A model generated the notes under the pieces. The model was not told the origin of the DNA. It was given only the letters and a program-made list of their open reading frames with translations, and did no database searches. From positions 1 through 64,000 of the forward strand of contig CAMBDY010000003.1 in NCBI GenBank assembly GCA_945865525.1: a DNA stretch of 64,000 nucleotides. The letters are read 5' to 3'. Below, one piece after another: positions 7,392 through 16,903 of the stretch. This DNA comes from Nitrospira lenta (lineage in GTDB: Bacteria > Nitrospirota > Nitrospiria > Nitrospirales > Nitrospiraceae). The position numbers were made by a program, and so were the translations under genes. How positions within the stretch are numbered: the first letter of the stretch is position 1; each line of letters begins with the position of its first letter.

Positions 7392-9806
7392 TCATGCCTC
7401 TTCGGCCTCTCCTACTGGCCCTCGCCGCCCCACAACTTCTCTCCGCCCATCGCGGCCAGCTGCGCCCACGATGCCGGCTGCCTCCATTTGCTCGATCATC
7501 CTAGCAGCGCGAGGATAGCCCACCCGCAGCCGGCGTTGAATCAGCGATGCGGACGCCTGGCCGGTCGACAGGACCAATTCTTTGGCCTGCTCATACACTT
7601 CATCCAGCGCCTCTTCCTCTTTTGCATCCTCCTGTTTCAGCGCAATCTGTAAATCCTGATTATGGACTAGCTTCACTTGGTCCTTCACAAACTCGACTAC
7701 GCGACGGACATCCTCATCCGACACAAAGGACCCATGTCCGCGCATGAGACGCCCAGTCCCTGACGCCATATAGAGCATGTCCCCGCGTCCCAGAAGCGCC
7801 TCTGCGCCGTTGGCATCCAGGATGGTGCGCGAATCAGTTTTTGACGAAACTTGGAAAGCGATGCGGGCAGGAAAATTCGCCTTGATTAAGCCCGTTAACA
7901 CGTCAACCGACGGACGCTGCGTCGCCAGCACGAGATGGATACCGGATGCGCGAGCCATCTGCGCCAACCGCGCAATCTTATCTTCCACTTCCTTCGGTGC
8001 TACCATCATCAAATCCGCCAGCTCATCAATCATCACGACGATATAGGGTAAAGGTTCTGGTGGCGTCTTCGGCGGCAAGGACGATCCTGGACTCCCCTCC
8101 TGAAGAGTCGTCTCTCCAGCAGAGAGCCGCTCCTCTTGGGATAGAAACTGAATAGGCAATTCCGGCTGGTCAGCTTTGGCGGTCCTGTCGGTCTCGAGCA
8201 TACCCTGCGCCCCTGAGACCTTTCGATTGTACGCATCGATATTCCGCACCCCTGCCTCGGACAGCAGCTGGTAGCGCCGCTCCATTTCCGCCACGACCCA
8301 ACTGAGCCCGCGCGCCGCGGACTTGGGATCGGTGATGACCGGACGCAAGAGGTGCGGAATACCGTCATAAGTTTGAAACTCTAGTCTCTTGGGATCAATC
8401 AATAAAAACTTAATCTCATCGGGCTTAGCGGAAAACAACAGACTCAACAGCATCGTGTTGAGGCCAACACTTTTCCCTGCTCCGGTGGCACCAGCGACCA
8501 ACAAGTGTGGCATCGTTTTCAAGTCGGCAATCAGGGGGGCGCCAAAAATATCCTTCCCCAGAGCTAAACTAAGCTTCGATTTGGCTCGCGAGAAAGCCTC
8601 ACTTGTCACCACTTCTTTCATCGATACCATTTCGCGATAGAGGTTCGGCACCTCAATCCCGACCACCGATTTTCCAGGAACTGGCGCGACGATCCGGAGA
8701 CTGACCGCCTTTAAGGCCAAGGCCAGATCGTCGGCTAGATTCACAATGCGCGCGACTTTGGTGCCAGCCATCGGTTCAAACTCATACATCGTCACGACCG
8801 GTCCAGGACGAACCTCCGTTACTTTCCCTGCAATGCCAAAACTCAGCAGGGCGCGCGTCAACACATCGGATTGCGCCTTGATTTCTTCCTCCGTAACACG
8901 GCCCATGGGCACGGAAGGATCGCTCAAGAGCAGAGCCGGATCCGGCAAGGTATAGTCCCCTTCCTTCGCCCGGGAGACAAAAGCCGATTGATCAAGCTCC
9001 GCCTCACTCGCCTCAACTGGGTCAGGCGTCGGTTGTGGCGACGGCTGAATAATCGGCCCATCAAATACCTGCTTCGCTACCACTTCGGGCAGCGTCTCCT
9101 CCATGACCGCGCGAAGGGATTTCGATGACTTCCGGGTGGCTTTCTTAGGCGACTCAGGAGCCGGCTCTACCACTGATCGTTCCGGAATCCACCCACGCAC
9201 CTGTGCAAACACTGCACGGCCCCAGACTGGAAGCTTCAGGGCGATCTCCGATAGAGAAATTGGCGTTGTGAAAAGAAGCGAGATCAGTAGCCCAGCCATG
9301 ATCAGAATATGTGCACCGGTACTGGCGAAATAGGTGCGCAAGCCCTCGGCCAGCACCCGCCCGAAAAGGCCTCCCGCCATACCACGATAAATGAAGCCAC
9401 TCGAGAGAGTCGGCACCGCCGTGATTTCGAGATGGAGAAGCCCGCTTAGAAACAGGAGGGCCGCTAGGGAGGCGCCGGCGTTCCGCAACCGAATCGATAA
9501 GTCACTCTGGGTGAAACAGCGGATACCCATCAGGCCGAGCAGCACAGGGAAGAGATAGGCTGCGCCACCGATCAGCGAAAAGAGCGTCAACCCAAAGAAA
9601 TCTCCGACCAATCCGACCATATTTCGGCCAGAAGGCGACGCGGCAGCTGCTGATTTCAATTCATAGGGTACGAAGGACACGAGGCTGAGAAGCGTGAGCA
9701 GACTCAACGCGATCAGGACGACTCCGATCACTTCTCGTTTGATGTGTGACGGGGGAGAGGCGGCGCGGCGGGCTTCGCCACGCTTGGCCGAGGGAGTAAC
9801 AGCCAT
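7392..9806 (-). CDS. ftsK: DNA translocase FtsK/SpoIIIE
   Basis: This 804-residue hexameric motor pumps chromosome ends through the closing septum and activates XerCD recombination at dif. Residues 1-200 hold four or five transmembrane helices, 205-300 a Pro/Glu-rich linker, and 300-430 the alpha part of the motor. Walker A GATGAGKS lies at about 439-446 and Walker B with DE at 594-595. Residues 735-804 form the winged-helix gamma domain that reads KOPS sites. A hydrophilic insert of about 50 residues (530-585) lies just before Walker B. The linker is short compared with E. coli FtsK. The gene is followed by lolA. Confidence 0.95.
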   Translation of the reverse strand: MAVTPSAKRGEARRAASPPSHIKREVIGVVLIALSLLTLLSLVSFVPYELKSAAAASPSGRNMVGLVGDFFGLTLFSLIGGAAYLFPVLLGLMGIRCFTQSDLSIRLRNAGASLAALLFLSGLLHLEITAVPTLSSGFIYRGMAGGLFGRVLAEGLRTYFASTGAHILIMAGLLISLLFTTPISLSEIALKLPVWGRAVFAQVRGWIPERSVVEPAPESPKKATRKSSKSLRAVMEETLPEVVAKQVFDGPIIQPSPQPTPDPVEASEAELDQSAFVSRAKEGDYTLPDPALLLSDPSVPMGRVTEEEIKAQSDVLTRALLSFGIAGKVTEVRPGPVVTMYEFEPMAGTKVARIVNLADDLALALKAVSLRIVAPVPGKSVVGIEVPNLYREMVSMKEVVTSEAFSRAKSKLSLALGKDIFGAPLIADLKTMPHLLVAGATGAGKSVGLNTMLLSLLFSAKPDEIKFLLIDPKRLEFQTYDGIPHLLRPVITDPKSAARGLSWVVAEMERRYQLLSEAGVRNIDAYNRKVSGAQGMLETDRTAKADQPELPIQFLSQEERLSAGETTLQEGSPGSSLPPKTPPEPLPYIVVMIDELADLMMVAPKEVEDKIARLAQMARASGIHLVLATQRPSVDVLTGLIKANFPARIAFQVSSKTDSRTILDANGAEALLGRGDMLYMASGTGRLMRGHGSFVSDEDVRRVVEFVKDQVKLVHNQDLQIALKQEDAKEEEALDEVYEQAKELVLSTGQASASLIQRRLRVGYPRAARMIEQMEAAGIVGAAGRDGRREVVGRRGPVGEAEEA

Positions 9807-9900
9807 GAGTGCGATGCTAACATAGGGAATCGATCATTTCAAACGAAGAGCGGACATTGAATAACCCGTCTTCTCATCCTTAATGGGCCGGCCATGGCTC

Positions 9901-10713
9901 CTAAATCCCTTTCCGCCCCTTCCCGATCAGACGAGACAACCTGAGAAAGCCTTCGAGGGAGATTGTTTCCGCCCGTGCGGCCGGTAAGAGACCGAGCTGT
10001 GCCAACGCCCCAGCGATGGGAGGTTGATCGTATCCCTCGTCCCTGAGCGAATTGACGATCGTTTTTCGCCGATGCGCAAACGCCCCCTTTACCAGTGTGC
10101 AAAAGGCTTCTTCTTCCTGCTGGCTCAGCCCCGTCTGCACTTTCGCACGCAGCAGCACCACCGCCGAGGCGACCTCTGGCCTGGGACGGAAACACTGTGA
10201 CGAAACCCGAAAGGCTTTTGTCACATCCGCGGCATACTGCGTCATTACGGAAAGGACGCCATAATCGGATCCACCAGGCTGAGCGACCAATCGATCGGCC
10301 ACTTCAGCCTGCAGCATGAGTACCATCTTGGGAAACCGGCCACGTTGGTCAAGCAAGTGAAAAAGCAGAGGGGTTGAAATGTAGTACGGCAGATTGGCGA
10401 CGACGACCGTCCCCATTGGCAGCTGTTCAACCGGATAGGCCAGCGCGTCTGCGCAAACTAGCTCCACATTGGGAAGCTCCGCCTGCCGAGTCTGAAGATA
10501 GGCATGGAGCCGTGGATCCAGTTCGACCGCCGTAACATGACCGGCCGCCTGGCTCAGTGCCTCCGTCAGGATGCCGCGGCCTGGACCGATTTCCAGCACA
10601 TGGCTATTGGGTTCCAGCTCCGCTAACGCGACGATCTTGCGCACAATGTTGGGATCGATGAGGAAGTTTTGGCCGAACCGTTTGAGCGGCGGTGGGAGAT
10701 CCGAAATCGACAC
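9901..10713 (-). CDS. rsmA: 16S rRNA dimethyladenosine transferase RsmA (KsgA)
   Basis: This 270-residue SAM-dependent enzyme dimethylates the two adjacent adenosines in the terminal hairpin of 16S rRNA late in small-subunit assembly. FGQNFLIDPNIV at the N-terminus, the SAM loop EIGPGRGILT at about 41-50, and the catalytic NLPYYIS are all present. The start codon is GTG at 10713, three bases after the stop of the 108-residue protein gene upstream. It belongs to the larC-antiporter-pdxA-unknown-rsmA minus-strand run. The pdxA-rsmA neighbourhood is common in bacteria. Confidence 0.95.
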   Translation of the reverse strand: MSISDLPPPLKRFGQNFLIDPNIVRKIVALAELEPNSHVLEIGPGRGILTEALSQAAGHVTAVELDPRLHAYLQTRQAELPNVELVCADALAYPVEQLPMGTVVVANLPYYISTPLLFHLLDQRGRFPKMVLMLQAEVADRLVAQPGGSDYGVLSVMTQYAADVTKAFRVSSQCFRPRPEVASAVVLLRAKVQTGLSQQEEEAFCTLVKGAFAHRRKTIVNSLRDEGYDQPPIAGALAQLGLLPAARAETISLEGFLRLSRLIGKGRKGI

Positions 10714-10716
10714 CGA

Positions 10717-11043
10717 TTAACTCCCGCCGGAGGAACGAGGCGCGGCCAGCGCCAATTGCTTCGCCAAATCGGCCAGTGGCGCCTTGAAATAGTCGATGAG
10801 GTCGGTAAACTCTTCTACTAGGTCGTTTGTAAACGAAGGCCCGGGCTGGAGGGCGGCAAACTTCTGTCCCTCTTGCTGGCCCAGGGACTCCGTGAGCAGC
10901 GCCACCGTCCTGGCTTTCCATTTTGCCAGGCGTTCAGCTCCTGCCACGGTATTAAGCGTCTCCATCGTATCCCTACAAATCGCGTCCAACTCTTCCAACT
11001 GCTGGCGCACTAGCACAAGCCCCTGCTTCGCATTCTCTGTCAT
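10717..11043 (-). CDS. Unknown 108-residue protein between pdxA and rsmA
   Basis: This is a small acidic, probably all-helical soluble protein with no signal peptide or membrane segment. Its N-terminal half reads like an amphipathic coiled coil (LVRQQLEELDAICRDTMETL). I do not recognise a family. The start overlaps the pdxA stop by four bases and the stop lies three bases before rsmA. It is therefore translated from the same message, and the tight packing supports a real gene. An accessory role with RsmA or PdxA cannot be claimed. Confidence 0.7.
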   Translation of the reverse strand: MTENAKQGLVLVRQQLEELDAICRDTMETLNTVAGAERLAKWKARTVALLTESLGQQEGQKFAALQPGPSFTNDLVEEFTDLIDYFKAPLADLAKQLALAAPRSSGGS

Positions 11044-12092
11044 CTAGGCCTCTTCTTCCGTAACGAGACGGACCGCGCATCCGATCGACCCTCAGCTAGC
11101 GTGGCGGCCAGCGTGACCGCCGCGACCAGACTGCCAGGATCTGCGATACCTTTTCCTACGATATCAAACGCCGTCCCGTGATCAACCGATGTCCGGATGA
11201 TCGGCAACCCCACCGTCAAGTTCACGCAGGTGCCAAACGCGACCAGCTTCAAGGGAATCAGCCCCTGGTCGTGATAGAGGGCCACCACTCCATCGTAATC
11301 GCCCTTGGCTGCCTTACTAAACAGAGTATCAGCCGGTAAAGGATCGCTCGCCAGAATCCCCTTGGCCTGCGCCGCACGCGCTGCAGGAAGAATGATCCGT
11401 TCCTCTTCGTCCCCGAACAGACCATGCTCTCCCGCATGAGGATTCAACGCCGCGACACCAACTCTAGGCTTCTTGATTCCGAACAGGTCCCGCAAGGCCA
11501 CATGGGCCAGCCTGATAGATTTTTCGATCTTGGCCTGCGTGAGGAGCGACGACAAATCTTTAATCGCAACATGGGTCGTTACGAACATGATCCGGAGCGG
11601 ACCACCGATAATCATCATGCCGGAGTCTGGCGTCTGGGTCAGATCTGCCAGCAGTTCTGTATGGCCAGGAAAGTGGCACCCCGCCATGTTAATCGCTTCT
11701 TTATTAATCGGGGCTGTAACCATACCGTCGATACAACCGAGCTGCGATAGCTCCACCGCTTTCTTTATGAACAGCACGGAGGCAGCCCCTGTCTCAGGCG
11801 CTGCCACTCCACACGCAAACCGTCCAAGAGGCCGATCAAGCGGATCCAGTACGGCCAGCTGATTCGACCGTGAAGACACCGTCCCATGACCCTCCACTCG
11901 GACCACAGTCATCTTAAGTTTCAGACTCTTCACCGTCTGCTGCATCACAGGAAAGGAACCAATAACCAACGGGCGACACAGCCGTCGCACTTTCGTGACA
12001 GCCAGAGCCCTCGCAATCACCTCAGGACCAATCCCTGCAGGATCACCCATCGTAATGCCTAAGAGCGGTTTGTCTTTCCTCTCCATACTCAT
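11040..12092 (-). CDS. pdxA: 4-hydroxythreonine-4-phosphate dehydrogenase PdxA
   Basis: This 350-residue enzyme oxidises and decarboxylates 4-phosphohydroxy-L-threonine for PdxJ in the DXP-dependent pyridoxal phosphate pathway. It opens with the family motif TMGDPAGIGPE. Metal-ligand histidines appear in CHFPGHTE, ALNPHAGEHG and LYHDQGLIPLK, matching the dimer-interface metal site. Two alternative ATGs lie two codons apart at the start. It follows the antiporter gene after 21 bp and overlaps the next gene by four bases. Confidence 0.94.
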   Translation of the reverse strand: MSMERKDKPLLGITMGDPAGIGPEVIARALAVTKVRRLCRPLVIGSFPVMQQTVKSLKLKMTVVRVEGHGTVSSRSNQLAVLDPLDRPLGRFACGVAAPETGAASVLFIKKAVELSQLGCIDGMVTAPINKEAINMAGCHFPGHTELLADLTQTPDSGMMIIGGPLRIMFVTTHVAIKDLSSLLTQAKIEKSIRLAHVALRDLFGIKKPRVGVAALNPHAGEHGLFGDEEERIILPAARAAQAKGILASDPLPADTLFSKAAKGDYDGVVALYHDQGLIPLKLVAFGTCVNLTVGLPIIRTSVDHGTAFDIVGKGIADPGSLVAAVTLAATLAEGRSDARSVSLRKKRPR

Positions 12093-12113
12093 CTCACATT
12101 ACCGGCCACGACG

Positions 12114-13115
12114 CTACAGCCAATAGAGGTACAACACATACCCAACATACAAAATGGCACTCCCACCCAACAACCAGGGCCGCCAGAGACCGCTCCACGC
12201 AGCCTGCACCAATAAGAAAGTAGCAGCAAGCACGGCCAGCACCATGGTGATCAATGCGGTCGGGGCGAGGGCCCAATCCGTACCTATAAGGCCGACTGAG
12301 ACCGGGATCGTCCCCTGGAACACCATCGCGCCAGTGACATTCCCCACCGCCAAGCGATCTTTCTTTCGATAGAGCCAGAGAAAACTGTTCGACATCTCCG
12401 GCAACTCGGTTGCTAGGGGCGCAATAAGGAGAGCCAGGATCAGAGGCGAAATCGACAGGGCTCTGGCAATGGCTTCTGCAGCGAGTACGAAGAGATGCGC
12501 ACCGAATGCGAGGCCTACCAAGCCCAGGACTGCCTGAAGGCCAATCAATCCAAATGTGGGGACTGCGGAATTGCGAGCAAAGAACAACGGCTCCAACACG
12601 CCCCCCTCCTCATCGGCGAGCTCACTGAACTTTAGTTTAACGTAATAGAGATACAGGCTGATTAGCCCCACAGCAGCTAGGATGTGCACCATCCGAGAAG
12701 GCACAAAGGCGCAGGCCAACGCCACACTATAGGCCACCATAAAGCAGAGGAGATCGCTCGTTACATTCTTGTAGTTTAAACAGAACACCGCCGTACGCGT
12801 CCCCAATCTGGCATAAGCCACCAGTAAAATGGCCGAGATCGGAATCACGAGCGTACTCAACATAAAGGGAGCGCCGAGGATTGCGCCCAATCCGACCTCC
12901 GCTTCGGCACGGTTGGCTCCGAAAAAAATAGCGATGATCGGAATCGATGTCTCAGGTAGCGTAGTCCCGATAGCGGCTAACACGCCACCAATCGCCCCTT
13001 CAGACAGATTGAACCGTTTACCCAGCCACTCGATCGCGTTTGTAAAGAGCGTGCATGCGCCCAACGTCACCACGACCGATACCAGGAATAAAAGGCTGTA
13101 GAGAAGGACTGTCAT
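12114..13115 (-). CDS. CaCA-family Na+/Ca2+ (cation) exchanger
   Basis: This 333-residue membrane protein has about ten helices in two inverted halves. Each half carries the alpha-repeat typical of the calcium/cation antiporter superfamily: GTTLPETS with E55 and ATELPEMS with E240, the pair that coordinates the transported ion. A hydrophilic cytoplasmic loop lies at about 160-182. It probably exports Ca2+ in exchange for Na+ or H+, but the ion is not determined by sequence alone. The start overlaps the end of larC by four bases, so the two are translationally coupled. Confidence 0.88.
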   Translation of the reverse strand: MTVLLYSLLFLVSVVVTLGACTLFTNAIEWLGKRFNLSEGAIGGVLAAIGTTLPETSIPIIAIFFGANRAEAEVGLGAILGAPFMLSTLVIPISAILLVAYARLGTRTAVFCLNYKNVTSDLLCFMVAYSVALACAFVPSRMVHILAAVGLISLYLYYVKLKFSELADEEGGVLEPLFFARNSAVPTFGLIGLQAVLGLVGLAFGAHLFVLAAEAIARALSISPLILALLIAPLATELPEMSNSFLWLYRKKDRLAVGNVTGAMVFQGTIPVSVGLIGTDWALAPTALITMVLAVLAATFLLVQAAWSGLWRPWLLGGSAILYVGYVLYLYWL

Positions 13116-14317
13116 CGCTGGTCTCCTGTCCTGACCGCCCGTCGTTTGGCATAGGCCATGGCCGCATCGTCGAACACGGTCTTGAGAGGCCGGCCCGTTC
13201 GTTCGGCAATCCGCTTACAGTCAAGATATTCCGGAGCCGCCTTCGTCATCGTTTCATTCACATTGGCAATCTTCATCCTAACGACGCCTCCCGGTACCTT
13301 CACTGATATAAATCGCCTGGGGAGGATCTGCCGCATCACCTCACCAACTCGAACCCCTAACGCAGTCGTTTCCTGAAACAACACCTCGCGCACCTGGCCC
13401 AACAGAGCCGGAGCCACCAGACATGTCAGCACGACGCCTGGCCTGCCTCGTTTCATGATCACTGGTGCGAGCGTCACATCCAACGCCCCGCGGGACAACA
13501 ACTGCTCCATCACATGCTCATAGATCTGGGGGTTTACATCATCAAGGTTGGTTTCAACCTGCAACACCGTATCCTGCTCGTGCAGCCCTTGAGATGAGGA
13601 TCGCGCCAGAAACACCCGCAAGGCATTCGGCCAGCCCACGGGATCGGCATCGCCCGCTCCATAGCCAATGGCCGTTGGCGTCATCACCGGCATGGGACCA
13701 AACTCCGAAGTCAAAGTGCGCAGCAACGCCATGCCGGTCGGCGTGGTCAGCTCCCTGGCAGGGCCAGCGCTGTAGATCGGAATTCCTTGGGCCAGAATGG
13801 CGACTGCTGGACCTGGCGCAGGCAAGATCCCATGCGCTGATTGCAATGTCCCCGTTCCGACATTGACCGGAGAGGCCGTCACACGACTTGCACCCAACAA
13901 GTCGCAGCCAATCAGGCTGCCCACGATATCGACAAACGAATCCAGCACGCCCACTTCATGAAAATGAACTTGGTCCCTAGCTACACGATGGGCCTGCCCT
14001 TCCGCCTCTGCTAAGAGATCGAATACGGACCGGCTTTGCTGCTTAATCTTGTCCGGGAGACGGCTCGCGGAGAGGATCGCGTGGATCCGGCGAAGCGAGA
14101 GGGGCTTGCGCAATCCTGTCGCGATCACAACATCCACTTTCGTGGCATGAATCGGCCCTCGCTGGACTCGCCGCTTCCGAAGCGTCACCCCTGAAAGACG
14201 AAGCTGCTTGAGCCCCTTCACCAAATCGGAAAACGGTACGCCCACATCTACAAGCGCGCCGAGCGTCATATCGCCGCTGATGCCGGAATAACAATCAAAA
14301 TGGAGGTGCGAACCCAC
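13112..14317 (-). CDS. larC: Nickel-pincer cofactor biosynthesis protein LarC
   Basis: LarC inserts nickel into the pyridinium dithiocarboxylate mononucleotide made by LarB and LarE, giving the nickel-pincer cofactor of lactate racemase and other LarA-type enzymes. The N-terminus HLHFDCYSGISGDMTLGAL is diagnostic. HFHEVG in the middle and the long C-terminal domain (ETNLDDVNPQ, KRGRPG) complete the family pattern. The frame is open back to 14380. I choose the GTG at 14317 because AAAGGA precedes it at good spacing and it gives the family's usual start and length (401 residues); ATGs at 14353 and 14380 are alternatives. LarB is encoded 1.5 kb away. No larA or larE lies in the window. Confidence 0.9.
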   Translation of the reverse strand: MGSHLHFDCYSGISGDMTLGALVDVGVPFSDLVKGLKQLRLSGVTLRKRRVQRGPIHATKVDVVIATGLRKPLSLRRIHAILSASRLPDKIKQQSRSVFDLLAEAEGQAHRVARDQVHFHEVGVLDSFVDIVGSLIGCDLLGASRVTASPVNVGTGTLQSAHGILPAPGPAVAILAQGIPIYSAGPARELTTPTGMALLRTLTSEFGPMPVMTPTAIGYGAGDADPVGWPNALRVFLARSSSQGLHEQDTVLQVETNLDDVNPQIYEHVMEQLLSRGALDVTLAPVIMKRGRPGVVLTCLVAPALLGQVREVLFQETTALGVRVGEVMRQILPRRFISVKVPGGVVRMKIANVNETMTKAAPEYLDCKRIAERTGRPLKTVFDDAAMAYAKRRAVRTGDQR

Positions 14318-14487
14318 GTACGTCCTTTCTCTGCCTGATTCAACCAGCGCCATCTTACCCAAGGCGCGTACGAACGGCAATCAACTCAATCCGAGCGTTG
14401 ACAGCCTCCCAGCGCTATGTTATCCACACGGCATTGGCCCACTAGCCGGATGCCTCACAACAATAGCTCCCTTCCGCATAGAACCTC

Positions 14488-15036
14488 ATGACCATCTTCC
14501 AGCTCTTCCACAGGTTCTGCTTAACAGGACTCGGATTATTGATCGGTCGTGTCTCCCTGCTGCTCTCCGCTACGCTGCTCCTCTGGATCCCGACTGTCAC
14601 CTCGGCAGAATCAAAACCCCACCAAGGCCCACGCCATGAACCGGAGCTCAGAATCCTCGAACTGAACGTCTCCCCCAATCCCTATACGACTGCGTCTGGC
14701 TCCTTGCAGTTCTCCGTTTTAATCCAACTCCCCAAAGAGCTAACGGCCCCCACACTGCTGGAAGTCTCCTCGTTCATTACCTCGCCTTCGAAAAATTCTC
14801 TCCGGTTCCTCACGGCGCGTATCGCACTGGAACCGCACGCAGCCACAACGGACGGGGCCGCCCCCCCGCAAATGTCTGTCGTGCTGACCTGGGACGGGCT
14901 AGACCAGAAGAAAGTCACGGCAGGAGCAGGGCTCTATCACTTTGAAGTGCAGCCCAAATTGCTGGCGAATACCGAGCAGGGGCCAAAAACTCAGATGGTT
15001 GGCTGGCGGAAACGCGGAACGATCGAGGTGAAATAA
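14488..15036 (+). CDS. Exported protein with a probable beta-sandwich fold, unknown function
   Basis: This 182-residue protein has a long hydrophobic N-terminus (about 11-42) ending near VTSAES, read as a Sec signal peptide or anchor. The mature part is rich in beta-strand patterns (LRILELNVSPNPYT, SLQFSVLIQL, MSVVLTWDGL, LYHFEVQPKL) that suggest one Ig-like domain. The closing stretch WRKRGTIEVK is also strand-like. It stands alone on the plus strand between larC and larB, both on minus. I do not recognise a family. The start is the first ATG of the frame. Confidence 0.68.
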   Translation: MTIFQLFHRFCLTGLGLLIGRVSLLLSATLLLWIPTVTSAESKPHQGPRHEPELRILELNVSPNPYTTASGSLQFSVLIQLPKELTAPTLLEVSSFITSPSKNSLRFLTARIALEPHAATTDGAAPPQMSVVLTWDGLDQKKVTAGAGLYHFEVQPKLLANTEQGPKTQMVGWRKRGTIEVK

Positions 15037-15125
15037 ACTGCCTAAGATAACCGCGAATAGCGGAAAAAGTAAAAACAGTCACTCGTTCAGCATCTCATCT
15101 TTCTGGCTTGTCTCGCATTCCCCTC

Positions 15126-15884
15126 TCATCGCGCCCTTTCTGCAAGTAGGTTGATCCGATGCGCCAGACAGCCGGCCCCGAATCCATTATCAATATTCAT
15201 CACCCCGACTCCGGCTGCACAAGAATTCAACATCGTCAAGAGTGCCGCAAGCCCGCCGAAACTCGCACCATAGCCACGACTCGTCGGCACAGCTACGACA
15301 GGGTAGGGCACCAACCCACCGACTACGCTCGGTAAAACGCCATCCATTCCTGCGACCACCACCGCAACACGGGCCTTCATCAGCTGGCTCTGACGTTCCA
15401 GCAGCCGATGAATCCCTGCCACCCCCACGTCATAGAGCGTTTCGACCTTACTCCCCATCACCTCCGCCGTCACTCTCGCTTCTTCTGCGACAGGAATGTC
15501 CGACGTGCCAGCTGTAATCACTAGAATATGGCCCTGGAGCCGTTGCGTGGGGTCGCGGATCGACACAATGCGAGCCTCGTCATGGTAGACCGCTCGCTTA
15601 TCCAGCCGTTTGATCAGCGTGGCCACTTGGCGCGTCGCCCGTGTTGCTAATAGGAGGCGATGATGCTTCAGCAGGGCCTTGGCAATAGCGCGAATCTGCA
15701 CCGCTGTCTTTCCTTCACAGAAAATGACTTCGGGGAACCCTTGCCGTATTGATCGATGATGGTCAAGCGACGCAAACCCCAGATCCTCATAGGGCAAGGT
15801 GCGAAGCTGAGCGAGCGCCGTTGCCACGGTCAGAGTGCCGGCTTGTACCTTGGTCAACAATCGTTCAAGCGACTTCTGGTTCAT
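15126..15884 (-). CDS. larB: Nickel-pincer cofactor biosynthesis carboxylase/hydrolase LarB
   Basis: This 252-residue enzyme carboxylates nicotinic acid adenine dinucleotide and hydrolyses its phosphoanhydride, the first step to the nickel-pincer cofactor. The C-terminal two-thirds is a PurE-like domain with TAGTSDIPVAEEA, VAGMDGVLPSVVGGL and PTSRGYGASFGG, all conserved in the LarB group. The N-terminal 80 residues are the usual helical extension. The gene starts two bases after gpsA ends, so they are cotranscribed. LarC is encoded in another operon nearby. Confidence 0.92.
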   Translation of the reverse strand: MNQKSLERLLTKVQAGTLTVATALAQLRTLPYEDLGFASLDHHRSIRQGFPEVIFCEGKTAVQIRAIAKALLKHHRLLLATRATRQVATLIKRLDKRAVYHDEARIVSIRDPTQRLQGHILVITAGTSDIPVAEEARVTAEVMGSKVETLYDVGVAGIHRLLERQSQLMKARVAVVVAGMDGVLPSVVGGLVPYPVVAVPTSRGYGASFGGLAALLTMLNSCAAGVGVMNIDNGFGAGCLAHRINLLAERAR

Positions 15885-15886
15885 GC

Positions 15887-16903
15887 CTACCCCTTTTCTG
15901 GCTTCGCATCACGCTCCATCAGATCAGTCACAGCCTGGCGGCAAGATTTTCCTTCGAACAAGACCTTGTTGATCTCACCGACGATGGGCATCTCGACTCC
16001 ATGGCGCTGGGCCAACCCTGATGCAGCCTTGGCAGTCCTCACCCCTTCAGCCACCGCCTTCATACTACCGAGGATAGCCTCTAACTTCTCGCCTTTCCCC
16101 AACCTCACGCCGACTGTGTAGTTCCGACTGAGAGACCCGGTGCAGGTAAGCACGAGATCGCCCACACCTGAAAGTCCGTAAAAGGTTCGGGCATCGGCAC
16201 CCATGGCATGTCCAAGCCGGACGATTTCCGCCAGCCCACGCGTAATCAAGGCTGCCCTCGCATTGTGGCCGAGACCCAGCCCATCGACGGCCCCGGCGGC
16301 CAAGGCCATCACATTCTTCAAGGCCCCGCCCAATTGTACGCCGATCATATCGCTGTCCGCATAGACTCGGAGTGCCGGCGTCATCAAGGCCGCCTGAAAG
16401 GCATTCACCAGAGCACCATCCTGCCCCGCGAGACAGAGCGCTGTGGGCTGGCTCTGGCTCACTTCTGCCGCAAAGCTCGGCCCAGATAAGGCCATTAGCT
16501 TGCTATGGAACGCCAACGGCAGAACCTCCTGCATCACTTGCGTCATCAATTTAAACGTCTCTTCTTCGATCCCCTTCGTCGCACTGATCATCGGCAGGGA
16601 AGGGGGCAAAAGGGAGGCGAGCTGTTGGAGAACACGCCTGGCTACATGCGACGGCACGACAAAAAGGAGGCCATCGCAGTCGCTCATGACCTGTGCGAGC
16701 GAGTCCGTCGCACTGAGGGAGGGCGGCAAAGTTACGCCGGGCAAGAAGACCCGATTTTCGTGCGTCAGATTGATCGCCTGGACCACGTCCCGCTCATAAG
16801 CCCAGAGCTGGACGCGCAACCCTTTTTCCGCTATGTGCTTAGCGAGGGCTGTGCCCCAGGCACCAGCGCCGATCACCCCAATACAATTGATAGTCTGCAT
16901 CAT
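15887..16903 (-). CDS. gpsA: Glycerol-3-phosphate dehydrogenase (NAD(P)+)
   Basis: This 338-residue cytoplasmic enzyme reduces dihydroxyacetone phosphate to sn-glycerol 3-phosphate, the backbone of phospholipids. The Rossmann motif GVIGAGAWGTALA is near the N-terminus. SATKGIEEE, GPSFAAEV, GALKNVMALAAG (catalytic lysine) and GLSGVGDLVLTCT follow in family order. Two ATGs sit at the start, and no Shine-Dalgarno is obvious in the A/T-rich leader. It is coupled to larB downstream. Confidence 0.95.
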   Translation of the reverse strand: MMQTINCIGVIGAGAWGTALAKHIAEKGLRVQLWAYERDVVQAINLTHENRVFLPGVTLPPSLSATDSLAQVMSDCDGLLFVVPSHVARRVLQQLASLLPPSLPMISATKGIEEETFKLMTQVMQEVLPLAFHSKLMALSGPSFAAEVSQSQPTALCLAGQDGALVNAFQAALMTPALRVYADSDMIGVQLGGALKNVMALAAGAVDGLGLGHNARAALITRGLAEIVRLGHAMGADARTFYGLSGVGDLVLTCTGSLSRNYTVGVRLGKGEKLEAILGSMKAVAEGVRTAKAASGLAQRHGVEMPIVGEINKVLFEGKSCRQAVTDLMERDAKPEKG

